From Sulfuritalea sp. (GTDB lineage Bacteria > Pseudomonadota > Gammaproteobacteria > Burkholderiales > Rhodocyclaceae), in contig JADJFK010000024.1 of the NCBI GenBank assembly GCA_016708585.1, positions 1-51,797 of the forward strand: 51,797 bases of DNA, given 5' to 3'. Made by a program: the position numbers and the translations under genes. Position 1 is the first letter of the stretch. Every line of letters starts with the position of its first letter. The notes under the pieces are model-generated. The model did not search any database. It saw nothing but the letters and a program-made list of their open reading frames with translations, and was not told the origin of the DNA. This document shows, one piece after another, positions 1 to 7,586 of the stretch.

Positions 1-1380
1 TAAGCGGCGTGCCGCGCCAGGATGTCGGCCATCTCGGCGGGCTTCAACGCCACATCTGCGCACCAGATACCGAATCCGCCCTTGGAATTCACGCCGCTGA
101 CCCAGGCATCGAGCGCGGCACGCTTGGCGTGATTCTGTTCCGAATCCTCGCCCTTGATTTCCAGCACCAGGGTCTTGCCGTTGATCAGACGGATCAGGAA
201 ATCGGGCAGGTAACGGCGGCGCACGCCATTCCACAAGTAGAACACCTGGAAACCGAGGTGATCGTTCTTGGCAAACGCAAGCACCCGCGCATCCATCTCC
301 ATCAGGTTGGCCGCATGCTGCTCCCAGGCCGAATCGGCCAGCATGTGGCTGATCTGTGACTTCTGCGTCCGGTGGCAGGTCTTGGTCGTGTACCAGGTGC
401 GCATGGCGCGCGTGCTGCCCAGCGGCATTTCCTCGTCGAACACCGGCTCCAGCCGCTCGCGGTTCTGCTCTTCGACGTGGCGCATCAGGTGCTGCACGAT
501 GCCATCGAGATTGAGCGCGATCAGGATGCGGCGGCGGGCCTCGTCCTGATGGAACAGGCTGGGAATGTCCAGCTTGTCGCAGGCAAGAAAGGTTTCGACC
601 AGCCGGATCAACTGCATTGCCAGAAAATCGCGTTGCCCCTTGAAACGGCCTTCCGTCTGCTCGAAGGCCTTTTGCGCCGCACGAAACACCAGACGCTGCA
701 AACGGAATTCTTCCGGCAGCAGTTCCAGGTCGATGCGCGTGATCTTGCCGAGATCGGCCGCGCCGCCCAGCGCCGGCGCGATTTCCGCCACCACCGGCGT
801 CGCCGCCGGATCGAGCGTCAGGGCCGGCACCTTGCTCCAATCCACCGCCAGCGTCGGCCGCATCGCCTGCGAAAAATCCTTGCGCTTCGGATAGGTCAGC
901 GCATTCGCCACCTGCCAGACCACGATCATGCCCATCACCAGCGTCTTGCCGGTGCCGGTGGCCATCTTGCTGCACAGGCGTTCCCACGGCCCGCCGTCGC
1001 CGGGCAGGAATATGCCCTGGCGAAACTCCGGCGAACCCTCAACCCACCAGATCAGCGTCTCGATCGCCTTGATCTGGCAGAAGTAGAACGGGTACAAGCG
1101 CGCCGTGCGATCGTTCCAGTGCTCCAGCAAACGGCGGGTAACCGCCGTCGCGCCCGGATAGTCGGCCGCGCGCCAGGCGGCGACGCGTCCACGGATTTCA
1201 TTGACCCGTTCCAGCGGCTCGCTGCGCCGCGTGTTGTTGCGAATGTCGAAGATTTCATAGCTCGCCGGGCGCCGGCCTTCGACCTCGATCAGTTCCCCCG
1301 CCCTTGCCCTGCTGCCAATGGCGGTTGGGAGAGGCATAGGGAGAGTTGAGAATCAGGGATGCAGACTGCGATGGAGTCAC
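1..1380 (-). pseudogene. res: type III restriction enzyme Res, frameshifted and internally deleted
   Basis: Restriction/helicase subunit of a type III restriction-modification system, recognised by reading the minus strand by eye. A GTG at 1380 overlaps the upstream stop (GTGA) and gives a family-like N-terminus (LILNSPY..RHWQQGKGG). Frame is lost in a run of five C (plus strand) at 1295-1299; dropping one base restores GELIEVEGRRPASYEIFDIRNN. The P-loop MATGTGKT follows, but at about 865-872 the text jumps from the KDFS segment just after the P-loop to the C-terminal region (VDWSKVPALTLD). The helicase core with the DEAD-type and later motifs is absent. The C-terminal PD-ExK-like part (YLPDFLIRL..LVLEIKGED) is kept, ending in LARHAA with the stop codon cut by the window edge. 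In-frame loss of the helicase core means ATP-dependent cleavage is very unlikely. GC is higher than in the neighbouring 1377-3130 genes. Confidence 0.8.
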
Positions 1381-1976
1381 GTCGCCGCCCCAAGCAAGGC
1401 AACACGGCTTACAGCCCGATTGAGACTTGGCGAGCGCGTCCTCGCTTCATTCACGCGCCACGTAGCTTTCACATAACGGCAAAGGTGGACGTTGTATCCC
1501 GATCCCTGCTTGCTGCTATCCGTAGGAGACACTACCTCAGCCCGAATGTCGCGCGACTTAGATCGGGCTGCGAGGTTCAGCACTACCCGCTTTGGGTCAG
1601 GCTCTTCATCTGGTCGTCTCGGCAACTTCGCCAACGGAACTTTAAGAAAGGAGGCGAAGCTCTCCGGATCGGACAACAGCCAGCTTTCGGCTTCCTTAAC
1701 CGCCAAACGAAGAACGAAACGCTCATCGCCACCCGCCATCATCCAATCGCCAATCAATTCGACAGGACAACCTCTATCTGAATCGGCAATACAGATCACC
1801 GGCTGAACATGACGCGCCTGCAGAATAAAGTCCGGAAGGCGCGGTACGAGCCTGGTAATCCCACGCGTATTCACTGACTCCCGCGCTAACGACCAACCTG
1901 GCAGCGTGGCGGCTACCAATCGCTCCCCAAGCGCACAACAAAGCGCATCCTCTCCAACGACCAGCACCCGGCTCAC
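1377..1976 (-). CDS. TOPRIM-like DUF4276-type protein, partner of AAA ATPase
   Basis: A 199-residue protein beginning at a GTG that overlaps the stop of the ATPase gene (GTGA) and ending in a GTGA overlap with res. It has an N-terminal acidic motif (VVGEDAL), a later DxD (ICIADSDRG) and a conserved KEAESWLL segment, the layout of TOPRIM-like nucleases of the DUF4276 kind. Such proteins are commonly encoded directly after ABC/OLD-type ATPases, as here. The general role predicted for these pairs is phage defence in which the ATPase senses and the TOPRIM protein cleaves. That is family-level inference; no activity can be read from the sequence. Lower GC than the broken mod and res pieces around it suggests a separate origin. 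Confidence 0.6.
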   Translation of the reverse strand: MSRVLVVGEDALCCALGERLVAATLPGWSLARESVNTRGITRLVPRLPDFILQARHVQPVICIADSDRGCPVELIGDWMMAGGDERFVLRLAVKEAESWLLSDPESFASFLKVPLAKLPRRPDEEPDPKRVVLNLAARSKSRDIRAEVVSPTDSSKQGSGYNVHLCRYVKATWRVNEARTRSPSLNRAVSRVALLGAAT

Positions 1977-3130
1977 GCAAACAATCCCATTTGCTCAACG
2001 TTCTTTGGCCGCGTCTTGGGCAGAAGTACTTCGGCGGGATTCATTCCGTACTTCATTGCCTTGAGTTCGTCGGCCTTGGGTGGTCGCACCTTCGTTCCGT
2101 TTTCCCCTGGTTCAAGAATCAGCACGTTGCTGGGATCTCCGATCGCCGCAACAAGCTTCTCGCTATGCGTGCTAACCAACACCTGCCTGACAGCCTTCTT
2201 TCTATCCCGCAAGACTCTGTCCAGCATCAAGGGTATGTGTTCGACAATCGCCTCATTCAGCGAAAGCTCCGGCTCCTCAAGCAGCAAGGTGCCATCACCG
2301 TCTTGCAAAGCCCACAAGAGGCCGATCAAGCGTAAGGTTCCGTCCGAAAACTGATCCTCGCGCTGCCATGCTCCGTGCTCGCGCCAATGCTTGAAACGCG
2401 CCTCCAAGTGGGGAGCCCCACTCACCTCGTCTTTCTTGAAATTCAACTCGGAGAACATCGGAACCGAGTTGTCCAGTGCGCCCTTGATCCTTCGCAGTCG
2501 CGCGTCCTGAATCTTCTTCGACGTCGCCGCAATCCGTTGCAGCAGTCCCTGACCAAACGGGTCATTCTCGATGACCCGACCGCTGATCTCGTCGGAATGC
2601 TTGAGCAGCTGCGGGACCAAGTGCAAGTATGTAGTGCCCGCAAAAAATTCTCCAAGTTCGCGGAAAGCGCTGTTGTTATTGATTTGCTCCAAAAAGGTTT
2701 GAGTCAACCTCGCTGTGTCCTTGCGATCCGCAGGTTCCGGTCGTTGGAGTATCGGCGTGTTGCCACGCCAAACAGACTCCTCTGTCACCAGCAAGCGCTG
2801 CTTGCCCTTGCCCTCGGGTTTGAATGCAAGCATGTAGCGCCAACGCTCCGACTCCTCGTCCATTGACTCGGCAATCTCGACCTCGATTCGGACTTCCGTA
2901 TCGGTTCGAGCATGCAAGCTGCGCAGCTTCTTGATGCCTCCGCGCTCCTTCATCGCTTTCTGCAAACCACCGCCCTCGCTCTGTGCAACCGTACGCAAGA
3001 AGCGAAACACATCGAGCAAGTTAGACTTCCCCGCCGCATTGGCGCCGATCAGATAAACGCGCGGCCCCAGCGGCACATCGACCGTGGAGAAATTTCGCCA
3101 GTTCTTCAGTTTGAGGTTGGTAATCAGCAT
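1973..3130 (-). CDS. AAA/OLD-type ABC ATPase
   Basis: A 385-residue ATPase of the SMC/ABC-related AAA_21/OLD-like group. Visible motifs are the N-terminal LKNWRNF strand, Walker A GANAAGKSN near residue 34, an ABC-signature-like FSDGTLRLIGLLWAL near 270, Walker B LLLEEPELSLNE and the H-loop STHSEK. It starts at an ATG 2 nt after the mod C-terminal fragment and overlaps the TOPRIM-like gene by 4 nt, so the two are almost certainly co-translated. Pairs of this type (for example OLD/Gabija and PARIS in general layout) act as anti-phage systems; the assignment of this exact pair to a named system is left open. GC is lower than in the flanking restriction-modification pieces. Confidence 0.75.
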   Translation of the reverse strand: MLITNLKLKNWRNFSTVDVPLGPRVYLIGANAAGKSNLLDVFRFLRTVAQSEGGGLQKAMKERGGIKKLRSLHARTDTEVRIEVEIAESMDEESERWRYMLAFKPEGKGKQRLLVTEESVWRGNTPILQRPEPADRKDTARLTQTFLEQINNNSAFRELGEFFAGTTYLHLVPQLLKHSDEISGRVIENDPFGQGLLQRIAATSKKIQDARLRRIKGALDNSVPMFSELNFKKDEVSGAPHLEARFKHWREHGAWQREDQFSDGTLRLIGLLWALQDGDGTLLLEEPELSLNEAIVEHIPLMLDRVLRDRKKAVRQVLVSTHSEKLVAAIGDPSNVLILEPGENGTKVRPPKADELKAMKYGMNPAEVLLPKTRPKNVEQMGLFA

Positions 3131-3132
3131 TC

Positions 3133-3429
3133 TTAGTCCTCCAATCCCACAATCCGCAACGACTCGATGCCCCGGTCGTCCACGATCTTCACCGCCGCCT
3201 TGCGATTTTCGTCCGCCGCGAAGGGCAACGATACCGTGCCGTGGAAGGCTTCCAGCGCGTCCTCGTCGAGTTCGGCACGGATGTCCTTTTTCAGCGTTTC
3301 CCAGCCCTCACCCTTGCCCGCCAGCGGGAAGAAAACCTGATGCGGGAGCAACGAGCGCTCGTCGTAATCGGTATCGAGCGACCACATCGCGATGCATTGA
3401 GAACGAGGAAGGCTATCAAAGACGATCAT
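3133..3429 (-). pseudogene. mod: C-terminal fragment of type III DNA methyltransferase Mod
   Basis: An open frame of 98 residues beginning at an ATG inside the end of the MazG-like gene (14 nt overlap). It resembles only the C-terminal tail of type III Mod/site-specific adenine methyltransferases: an IAMW.LDTDYD segment followed by a DIRAELDEDA..SLPF block and AAVKIVDDRG near the end. It contains no AdoMet-binding or DPPY motif. The matching N-terminus lies 1.3 kb upstream at 4714-5253, so the central catalytic part has been replaced by the EVE-HNH and MazG genes. Whether the fragment is translated as a free protein is unknown; its frame is intact and it is 2 nt from the next gene. Confidence 0.75.
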
Positions 3430-3763
3430 ATTTCTTTGCTGTTCCGCGCGACTTATCCACTGGATACTTCCTACGGTTCACTTCCAACTTACGCCGAACC
3501 ACATCGGACAAAGAGATGTTGAGATCATGGCAGAGGTAACTGAGGAATATTGCAACGTCCGCAATCTCATGCTCAATTGCCTCGCGCTCTCGCTCGACTA
3601 TGTCCGCCAGTTCCGTATCTTTTGCCCATTGAAACTTCTCAAGCAATTCAGCAGCCTCGATACAAAGGCCGGCGCTAAGATTTTTCGGTGTATGAAACTG
3701 CTCCCAATCGCGTTCTTTTCGGAATGCGAGAAGCTGGGCCAATAACTCTCGTTCAATTACCAT
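3416..3763 (-). CDS. MazG-like nucleotide pyrophosphohydrolase
   Basis: About 115 residues, with an ATG at 3763 preferred over the TTG one codon earlier. The all-alpha NTP-PPase signature is visible: IEAAELLEKFQW (the ExxE pair of helix 2) and EIADVAIFLSYLCHDL (the second acidic pair). Length fits the single-domain MazG/RS21-C6 group that hydrolyses nucleoside triphosphates to monophosphate and pyrophosphate. It lies 12 nt after the HNH gene and overlaps the Mod C-terminal fragment by 14 nt. Small MazG-like enzymes are recurrent passengers of defence islands; a role in removing modified or alarmone nucleotides is inference. Confidence 0.8.
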   Translation of the reverse strand: MVIERELLAQLLAFRKERDWEQFHTPKNLSAGLCIEAAELLEKFQWAKDTELADIVEREREAIEHEIADVAIFLSYLCHDLNISLSDVVRRKLEVNRRKYPVDKSRGTAKKYDRL

Positions 3764-3775
3764 CAAAAAGCTCCA

Positions 3776-4717
3776 TTAGGCTTGAAACAGAGTCTTGTAG
3801 TGCCATTCGAGGCGATCTCTGTCGGGCTGTAACGCTGGCCGCTCGGGCAATACCTCCAATGGCTGATTATCTAGGCGGTAATAAGCCTTGCCATTAAACC
3901 AAGCCTCTCGAATTCTTGGACTTACCCGGACTTTCAATTCAGGCGTCACACTCACAAGTCCGACATCAAACAAACGATGAAAATCAGCTCGCAACAACAA
4001 GCCATTGCTTACATCGTGGCTTCCATCTTTCGAGTATGGGACTATATGTGCCGCCTCAAGTGCAATCAGGGTGCTTTCACCTGTGATGGCACATTTCCGT
4101 TTGTAGGCATCCGTAACAAGAACACGAAATGACGACTGTCCGAGACGAGGCTTGACCAGAACAGGCTCGCCATATTTCTTGCTAGGCGGCTCTTTAATTC
4201 CCAGCACACTACCGTCCACAGATGATTCAGGCTCGGATTCGGAGAATTTCAATCGTTCCTGAATCTGTGTCCAAATCGCTTTTCCATCTGGGTCAGCAGA
4301 TTCATACATCTTTCCACGGACAATATTGCTCGACCATCCTGGCGGATCAGATATCCAGAACGGCTCGGGGAGGAAGACCGTATTGGACAAAACAGTGCAA
4401 CCAATCTCGTCATGCTGAGAGTGTTTTGAAAACAGCGGCTCAAGCATTTCCTGCAACTCTTCCAATGATGCCGCTCCATTTTTTGGCCCAAAGCAGTCCC
4501 ATGCCAACGAGATGGGCAAGGTACTAAAACCAACGTAAAAGCCTCCACCTGCGATATGGTTGTACGGGCGCTTCAGCTTGAACAGGAACGGCATTCCAAC
4601 AGGGCTATTCGTGAATGGCGGCTTAATACTTGGCTGCCAAAAATTGGCTTCATCAAATCCTTGGTTCGCCAGGAAATTGAACCAATGGTTGTCCGTTACT
4701 CCAACCCAATACTTCAC
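3776..4717 (-). CDS. EVE/PUA-like plus HNH endonuclease
   Basis: A 313-residue protein whose N-terminal half (YWVGVTDN, NFWQPS, PFLFKLK, GGGFYVGF) resembles the EVE/PUA-like modified-base reader fused to HNH nucleases. The C-terminal half has a clear HNH core: CAITGEST, the ALEAAHIVPYS histidine, and DVSNGLLLRADFHRLFD. Known enzymes of this architecture restrict DNA with modified cytosines (type IV-like), so that is the likely role. It starts at a GTG overlapping the stop of the Mod N-terminal fragment (GTGA). It sits where the catalytic part of Mod should be, and its GC is lower than that of mod. The substrate modification cannot be told from sequence. Confidence 0.8.
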   Translation of the reverse strand: MKYWVGVTDNHWFNFLANQGFDEANFWQPSIKPPFTNSPVGMPFLFKLKRPYNHIAGGGFYVGFSTLPISLAWDCFGPKNGAASLEELQEMLEPLFSKHSQHDEIGCTVLSNTVFLPEPFWISDPPGWSSNIVRGKMYESADPDGKAIWTQIQERLKFSESEPESSVDGSVLGIKEPPSKKYGEPVLVKPRLGQSSFRVLVTDAYKRKCAITGESTLIALEAAHIVPYSKDGSHDVSNGLLLRADFHRLFDVGLVSVTPELKVRVSPRIREAWFNGKAYYRLDNQPLEVLPERPALQPDRDRLEWHYKTLFQA

Positions 4718-5253
4718 GATCCAATCCTCTGGTCACGCCCACTTCCGAGATCCTCCAACCGCAAACGTGAATCCATCACCAGCAGGCTGTCGCCGGCCAC
4801 CAGCCGGTTGCTCCAGCCTTTGTCGTGCTTGTAGAAGTCGATGGCGTCGCGCAGCGGCAGGCTTTCGAAGGGCGCATCGAACAGGCCGGGCTGCATGGCG
4901 CGCTGCTGAGCGGCCTTGGCGCCCTTGGCCTTGTCTTTCGCCGCGCTTTTCGCCGTGTCGCCGGCACCGACTTTTCGCGCCGCCGAGAGGATGCTGGCCG
5001 GGTCGATGCGCTCATACACGTGCAGGCTGACGGTGTCGACGGCGAAGCTGGTGCGCTCGGCCTTGCCGGTCCAGCTCAAGCTGGGGTCAAGGTGCGGGTC
5101 GTGCGCCCAGCGCGTCTTCGCATCAAACGGATCGGTGGCCGGCGTGACCATGCCGACCTCGGGATTGTTCTTGCGCCGGTCGGGATGGCGGTAGCTGAGG
5201 ATGTCGGCCTGGGTGGCGGCGCTCTTGGCGGAGGCAGGGGCCTTCTTGCTCAT
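4714..5253 (-). pseudogene. mod: N-terminal fragment of type III DNA methyltransferase Mod
   Basis: First gene of the minus-strand defence operon, 179 residues from ATG 5253. It matches the N-terminus of type III Mod proteins: ILSYRHPDRRKNNPEVGMV, TRWAHDPHLDPSL, SWTGKAERTSFAVDTVSLHV, then LRDAIDFYKHD and WSNRLVAGDSLLVM, which in intact homologues immediately precedes the DPPY region. Homology ends at about 4760 and the frame closes after some 15 unrelated residues in a GTGA overlap with the HNH gene. The catalytic and target-recognition regions are absent, so it cannot methylate. Residues 93-100 are the KVGAGDTA octapeptide of the dispersed repeat, lying in the variable linker. Confidence 0.8.
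4952..4975 (-). repeat. dispersed KVGAGDTA element, copy in mod fragment
   Basis: One mismatch to the element core (GGTGCC for GGCGCC). It reads K-V-G-A-G-D-T-A in the sense frame of the Mod N-terminal fragment, in the spacer between the conserved ERIDPASIL and QPGLFD blocks. Confidence 0.8.
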
Positions 5254-5412
5254 GTGCGGTTCCGGGCAATGGCGGCCGGCTCCTCCGGCCCGGAGCGCAA
5301 TCGCGAAATGCCGTCGATTGCGCCGTGGATCACCAGCTGGGGCACCGGGAGTCGATGCTGCGCTTGCGCACCCCCCGACCTAAAACGTCCGAAACGCAAC
5401 CGGTATGCGAGG

Positions 5413-5418
5413 ATTATA
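5413..5418 (-). promoter_or_regulatory. possible -10 box for the defence operon
   Basis: A perfect TATAAT on the minus strand about 160 nt before the mod start codon, in the gap between mod and the small membrane protein. No convincing -35 box is visible at the expected distance, and a subtype-B copy of the dispersed repeat ends about 27 nt further upstream. Call based on a single hexamer. Confidence 0.3.
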
Positions 5419-5444
5419 AGCAGAACGCGGCGGGAAGCTCATGC

Positions 5445-5467
5445 GCCGTCCCGCCAGCGCCGACTTT
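5445..5467 (-). repeat. dispersed element, subtype B, intergenic copy
   Basis: Carries GGCGCTGGCGGGACGG in place of GGCGCCGGCGACACGG. Over 22 nt it is identical to the copy at 6868-6890. It lies about 16 nt past the stop codon of the small membrane protein gene and upstream of the mod promoter region. Confidence 0.75.
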
Positions 5468-5482
5468 AGCGGCTGTGCGAAA

Positions 5483-5812
5483 TCAATTCGACTCAGATCC
5501 TTTGTCGCTCTCTTTATCGCTCTCCGGTTCCTTCGGGTGCGATGCTGCTGCGTCCGGCGCCCCCGGTTCAGGGTGATCGTCGCCGGAATTCGCTGTCGAT
5601 GCGGGCGGCGCAACAGGGGCTGGTGCGGTTGCGGCAGGCGCGGAAATGTGCGCAGGCGGCGGTGCCCTGCGCGCAAGTTCGTCTTCCTGAAAGCCAACGA
5701 TGCCCCAGGCCATTGCCAGCGCGATGATCAAAAACCAGAACAGCAGCATCGCAGGATGATAGATCCAAGAAACGAATCGAACGAAATGGCGTGATCTGAA
5801 AACCCGATTCAC
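5483..5812 (-). CDS. small single-pass membrane protein, function unknown
   Basis: A 109-residue open frame. After a basic start (RVFRSRHFVRF) there is one strongly hydrophobic segment (about residues 19-41, FLIIALAMAWGIVGF core). A low-complexity Pro/Ala tail with Lys/Glu/Asp/Ser-rich end follows, so the expected topology is an inner-membrane anchor with a disordered soluble tail. No family was recognised. The coding call rests on the membrane segment; the overlapping frames on the other strand show nothing coherent. Confidence 0.5.
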   Translation of the reverse strand: MNRVFRSRHFVRFVSWIYHPAMLLFWFLIIALAMAWGIVGFQEDELARRAPPPAHISAPAATAPAPVAPPASTANSGDDHPEPGAPDAAASHPKEPESDKESDKGSESN

Positions 5813-6155
5813 ACTGCTTGCCGAACGGGTTTAACCCGTCCAGGCTGGCAAGACTATCTCATTGACCAGCCGATCGCCGTCGCTCCACGACCGGCTCTGC
5901 ATAGCCAGCCGGCTGCGCGGGCGTGGAGCAGTGCTCCACGAATTCCCTGTCCAAGGGGTCCGAGAGATTTAGCTTTTCGTTACGCACCCTTGTTTCTTCC
6001 ATTTTCAGAATCCAACTACGTGTCGCTCAGCCCGCGTCAGCGGCGGTTCACGTTCATCGCCAGGCATCTGGTTCTCAGCCCCCCTTTTTTTGGCCCGCTG
6101 GAAGCGGCGATACGTAGCAGCGTGAAGACGGCGCGCGCCTCTTGTGCTGGCTTGA
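5813..6155. other. intergenic stretch without recognised gene
   Basis: About 340 nt between two minus-strand genes. It contains a short palindrome (ACGGGTTTAACCCGT, 5824-5838) and a run of six C followed by seven T near 6079-6091. Open frames here have no recognisable protein features. No tRNA-like fold or terminator was identified. Confidence 0.4.
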
Positions 6156-6542
6156 TCAGACCGCCAGCACCATAGCGCCATAGCCGACCACGGTGGCGTC
6201 ACGGGACAGCAGGCGCATGGGTTCGGCTTGGGCCTGGGCGACGAGGATTCGGTCGAAGGGATCGGCGTGCAGCAGGGGCAGGGATTCCAGCGCCACGGCG
6301 TGGGACCAGCCCACCGGCAGTTCGCGGTAGCCTGCGGCGGCGCACAGTTCGGCGATGCGCGCGGCGCCGACCGGCATGTCGCCGCGCCCAAGTGCGTGTT
6401 TAATTGCGACTTCCCAGATCGACGCGGTGCTGACATGGATGTCGTTGGCGGGGTCGGCGATCAGCTCACGCGCCGCCTTGCCCAGCCGCGTCGAACCGGT
6501 CAGCGCCCAGAGCACGATCTGCGTATCGAGCAACAGGCGCAC
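6156..6542 (-). CDS. PIN-domain toxin (VapC-like)
   Basis: A 128-residue PIN-domain ribonuclease of the type II toxin-antitoxin class. The metal-binding acidic residues are visible: D6 in LLLDTQIVLWAL, the Glu of SIWEVAIK, and the Asp pair in LLHADPFDRILVAQA. Start is a GTG 2 nt after the antitoxin stop. This subgroup (LLLDTxxxLW) normally pairs with Phd/YefM-type antitoxins, as found here. Expected activity is RNA cleavage when free of antitoxin; the target RNA is unknown. Confidence 0.85.
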   Translation of the reverse strand: MRLLLDTQIVLWALTGSTRLGKAARELIADPANDIHVSTASIWEVAIKHALGRGDMPVGAARIAELCAAAGYRELPVGWSHAVALESLPLLHADPFDRILVAQAQAEPMRLLSRDATVVGYGAMVLAV

Positions 6543-6544
6543 GT

Positions 6545-6784
6545 TCAGCGACCGCCAAGAAACAGCGCGGCGACCTCGGCATTGTGGGCGTCAATGTCGT
6601 CCGGCACCTTGAATTCGCCCTTGGCCAAGCCAATGCGGCGCGACGCATCCTCGAGAATCGGCACTACACGCGCCACCGGCTTGCCGTTGCGGGAAATCAC
6701 GATTTCGTCTTCGGTACCGCTGGCGATCTGCTCGATCAGGCGCGAAAGGTGTGTCTTGGCATCGAACAAACTGACGGTTTGCAT
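6545..6784 (-). CDS. Phd/YefM-type antitoxin
   Basis: A 79-residue antitoxin with the N-terminal VSLFDAKTHLSRLIEQI and ISRNGKPVARVVP pattern typical of the Phd/YefM fold, which dimerises on operator DNA. The tail (about residues 50-79) would neutralise the PIN toxin. ATG 6784 is chosen over an ATG four codons upstream because it aligns with the family start. A 16-bp perfect palindrome lies 26 nt upstream, fitting autorepression of the pair. Confidence 0.85.
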   Translation of the reverse strand: MQTVSLFDAKTHLSRLIEQIASGTEDEIVISRNGKPVARVVPILEDASRRIGLAKGEFKVPDDIDAHNAEVAALFLGGR

Positions 6785-6809
6785 GGGGCTCTCCACGAAT
6801 ACTGGCCTG

Positions 6810-6825
6810 ACTAGACTAGTCTAGT
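6810..6825. promoter_or_regulatory. palindromic operator of the Phd/PIN pair
   Basis: Perfect 16-bp inverted repeat ACTAGACTAGTCTAGT directly upstream of the antitoxin gene. Type II antitoxins of the Phd family bind such palindromes to repress their own operon; assignment here is by position and symmetry. Confidence 0.6.
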
Positions 6826-6867
6826 TTATCCGGATTGGCAAGATCTATCCCTTGACCGGCTTGAATC

Positions 6868-6890
6868 ACCGTCCCGCCAGCGCCGACTTT
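6868..6890 (-). repeat. dispersed element, subtype B, at gene end
   Basis: 22 nt identical to the copy at 5445-5467. It sits 6 nt beyond the stop codon of the ABC ATPase gene on the same strand. Confidence 0.75.
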
Positions 6891-6896
6891 CTGCGC

Positions 6897-7586
6897 TTAC
6901 GCCTCCAGCCGCCCGCCGGCCAGGCGCAGGGTGCGCCCGCAGCGATGGGCCAGCGCCTCGTCATGGGTCACCAAAATCAGCGTGGTGCCCGCCTCGGCGT
7001 TCATGGCGAACATCAGGTCGATGACCTGCGCGCCGGTGGCGGCATCGAGGTTGCCGGTCGGCTCGTCGGCCAGCAGCAGTCGCGGCCGCATGGCGAAGGC
7101 GCGCGCCAGCGCCACGCGCTGCTGTTCGCCGCCGGAGAGGTGCTTCGGATAGTGCCCCAGCCGTTCGCCGAGGCCAACCCGCGTCAGCATCGCCTCGGAC
7201 TGCGCGCGGGCATCGCCGCGGCCGGCCAGTTCCAGCGGCAGCATGGTGTTTTCCAGCGCGGTCAGCGCCGGCAAGAGCTGGAAGGACTGGAAGACGAAGC
7301 CGAGCAGGCGGCCGCGCAGTTCGGCGCGGGCATCCTCGTCGAGCGCGGCGAGGTCCTGCCCGCCCAGATGCACCGTGCCCGACGAAGGCAGGTCGAGGCC
7401 GGCCATCAGTCCCAGCAGCGTCGATTTGCCCGAGCCGGATGCGCCGACGATGGCCACCGCCTCGCCCGCCGTCACGGCGAAGGAAATCTCGTGCAGAATC
7501 GTGAGCGTGCCCTCGCCGCTGGGCACCACCTTGCCCAAAGCCGCCACATCGATCACCGCCTCCGTCGTCAGACCTTTCTCCATCAT
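6897..7586 (-). CDS. LolD/YbbA-type ABC transporter ATP-binding protein
   Basis: About 229 residues with all ABC motifs: Walker A GASGSGKST, Q-loop FVFQSFQLLP, signature LSGGEQQR, Walker B LLLADEPTGNLD and H-loop VTHDE. The sequence type (MacB/LolD/YbbA group) and the divergent position next to the GDSL esterase gene match the common ybbA-tesA arrangement. No permease gene is adjacent on this strand in the window. Two consecutive ATG codons (7586, 7583) can start it; both overlap the divergent tesA start codon, so each promoter must lie inside the other gene. The true substrate is unknown. Confidence 0.85.
   Translation of the reverse strand: MMEKGLTTEAVIDVAALGKVVPSGEGTLTILHEISFAVTAGEAVAIVGASGSGKSTLLGLMAGLDLPSSGTVHLGGQDLAALDEDARAELRGRLLGFVFQSFQLLPALTALENTMLPLELAGRGDARAQSEAMLTRVGLGERLGHYPKHLSGGEQQRVALARAFAMRPRLLLADEPTGNLDAATGAQVIDLMFAMNAEAGTTLILVTHDEALAHRCGRTLRLAGGRLEA

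Noticed and set aside
372..1349. 325-codon plus-strand frame at the window start
   Set aside because: Antisense of the broken res gene, which explains the region much better.
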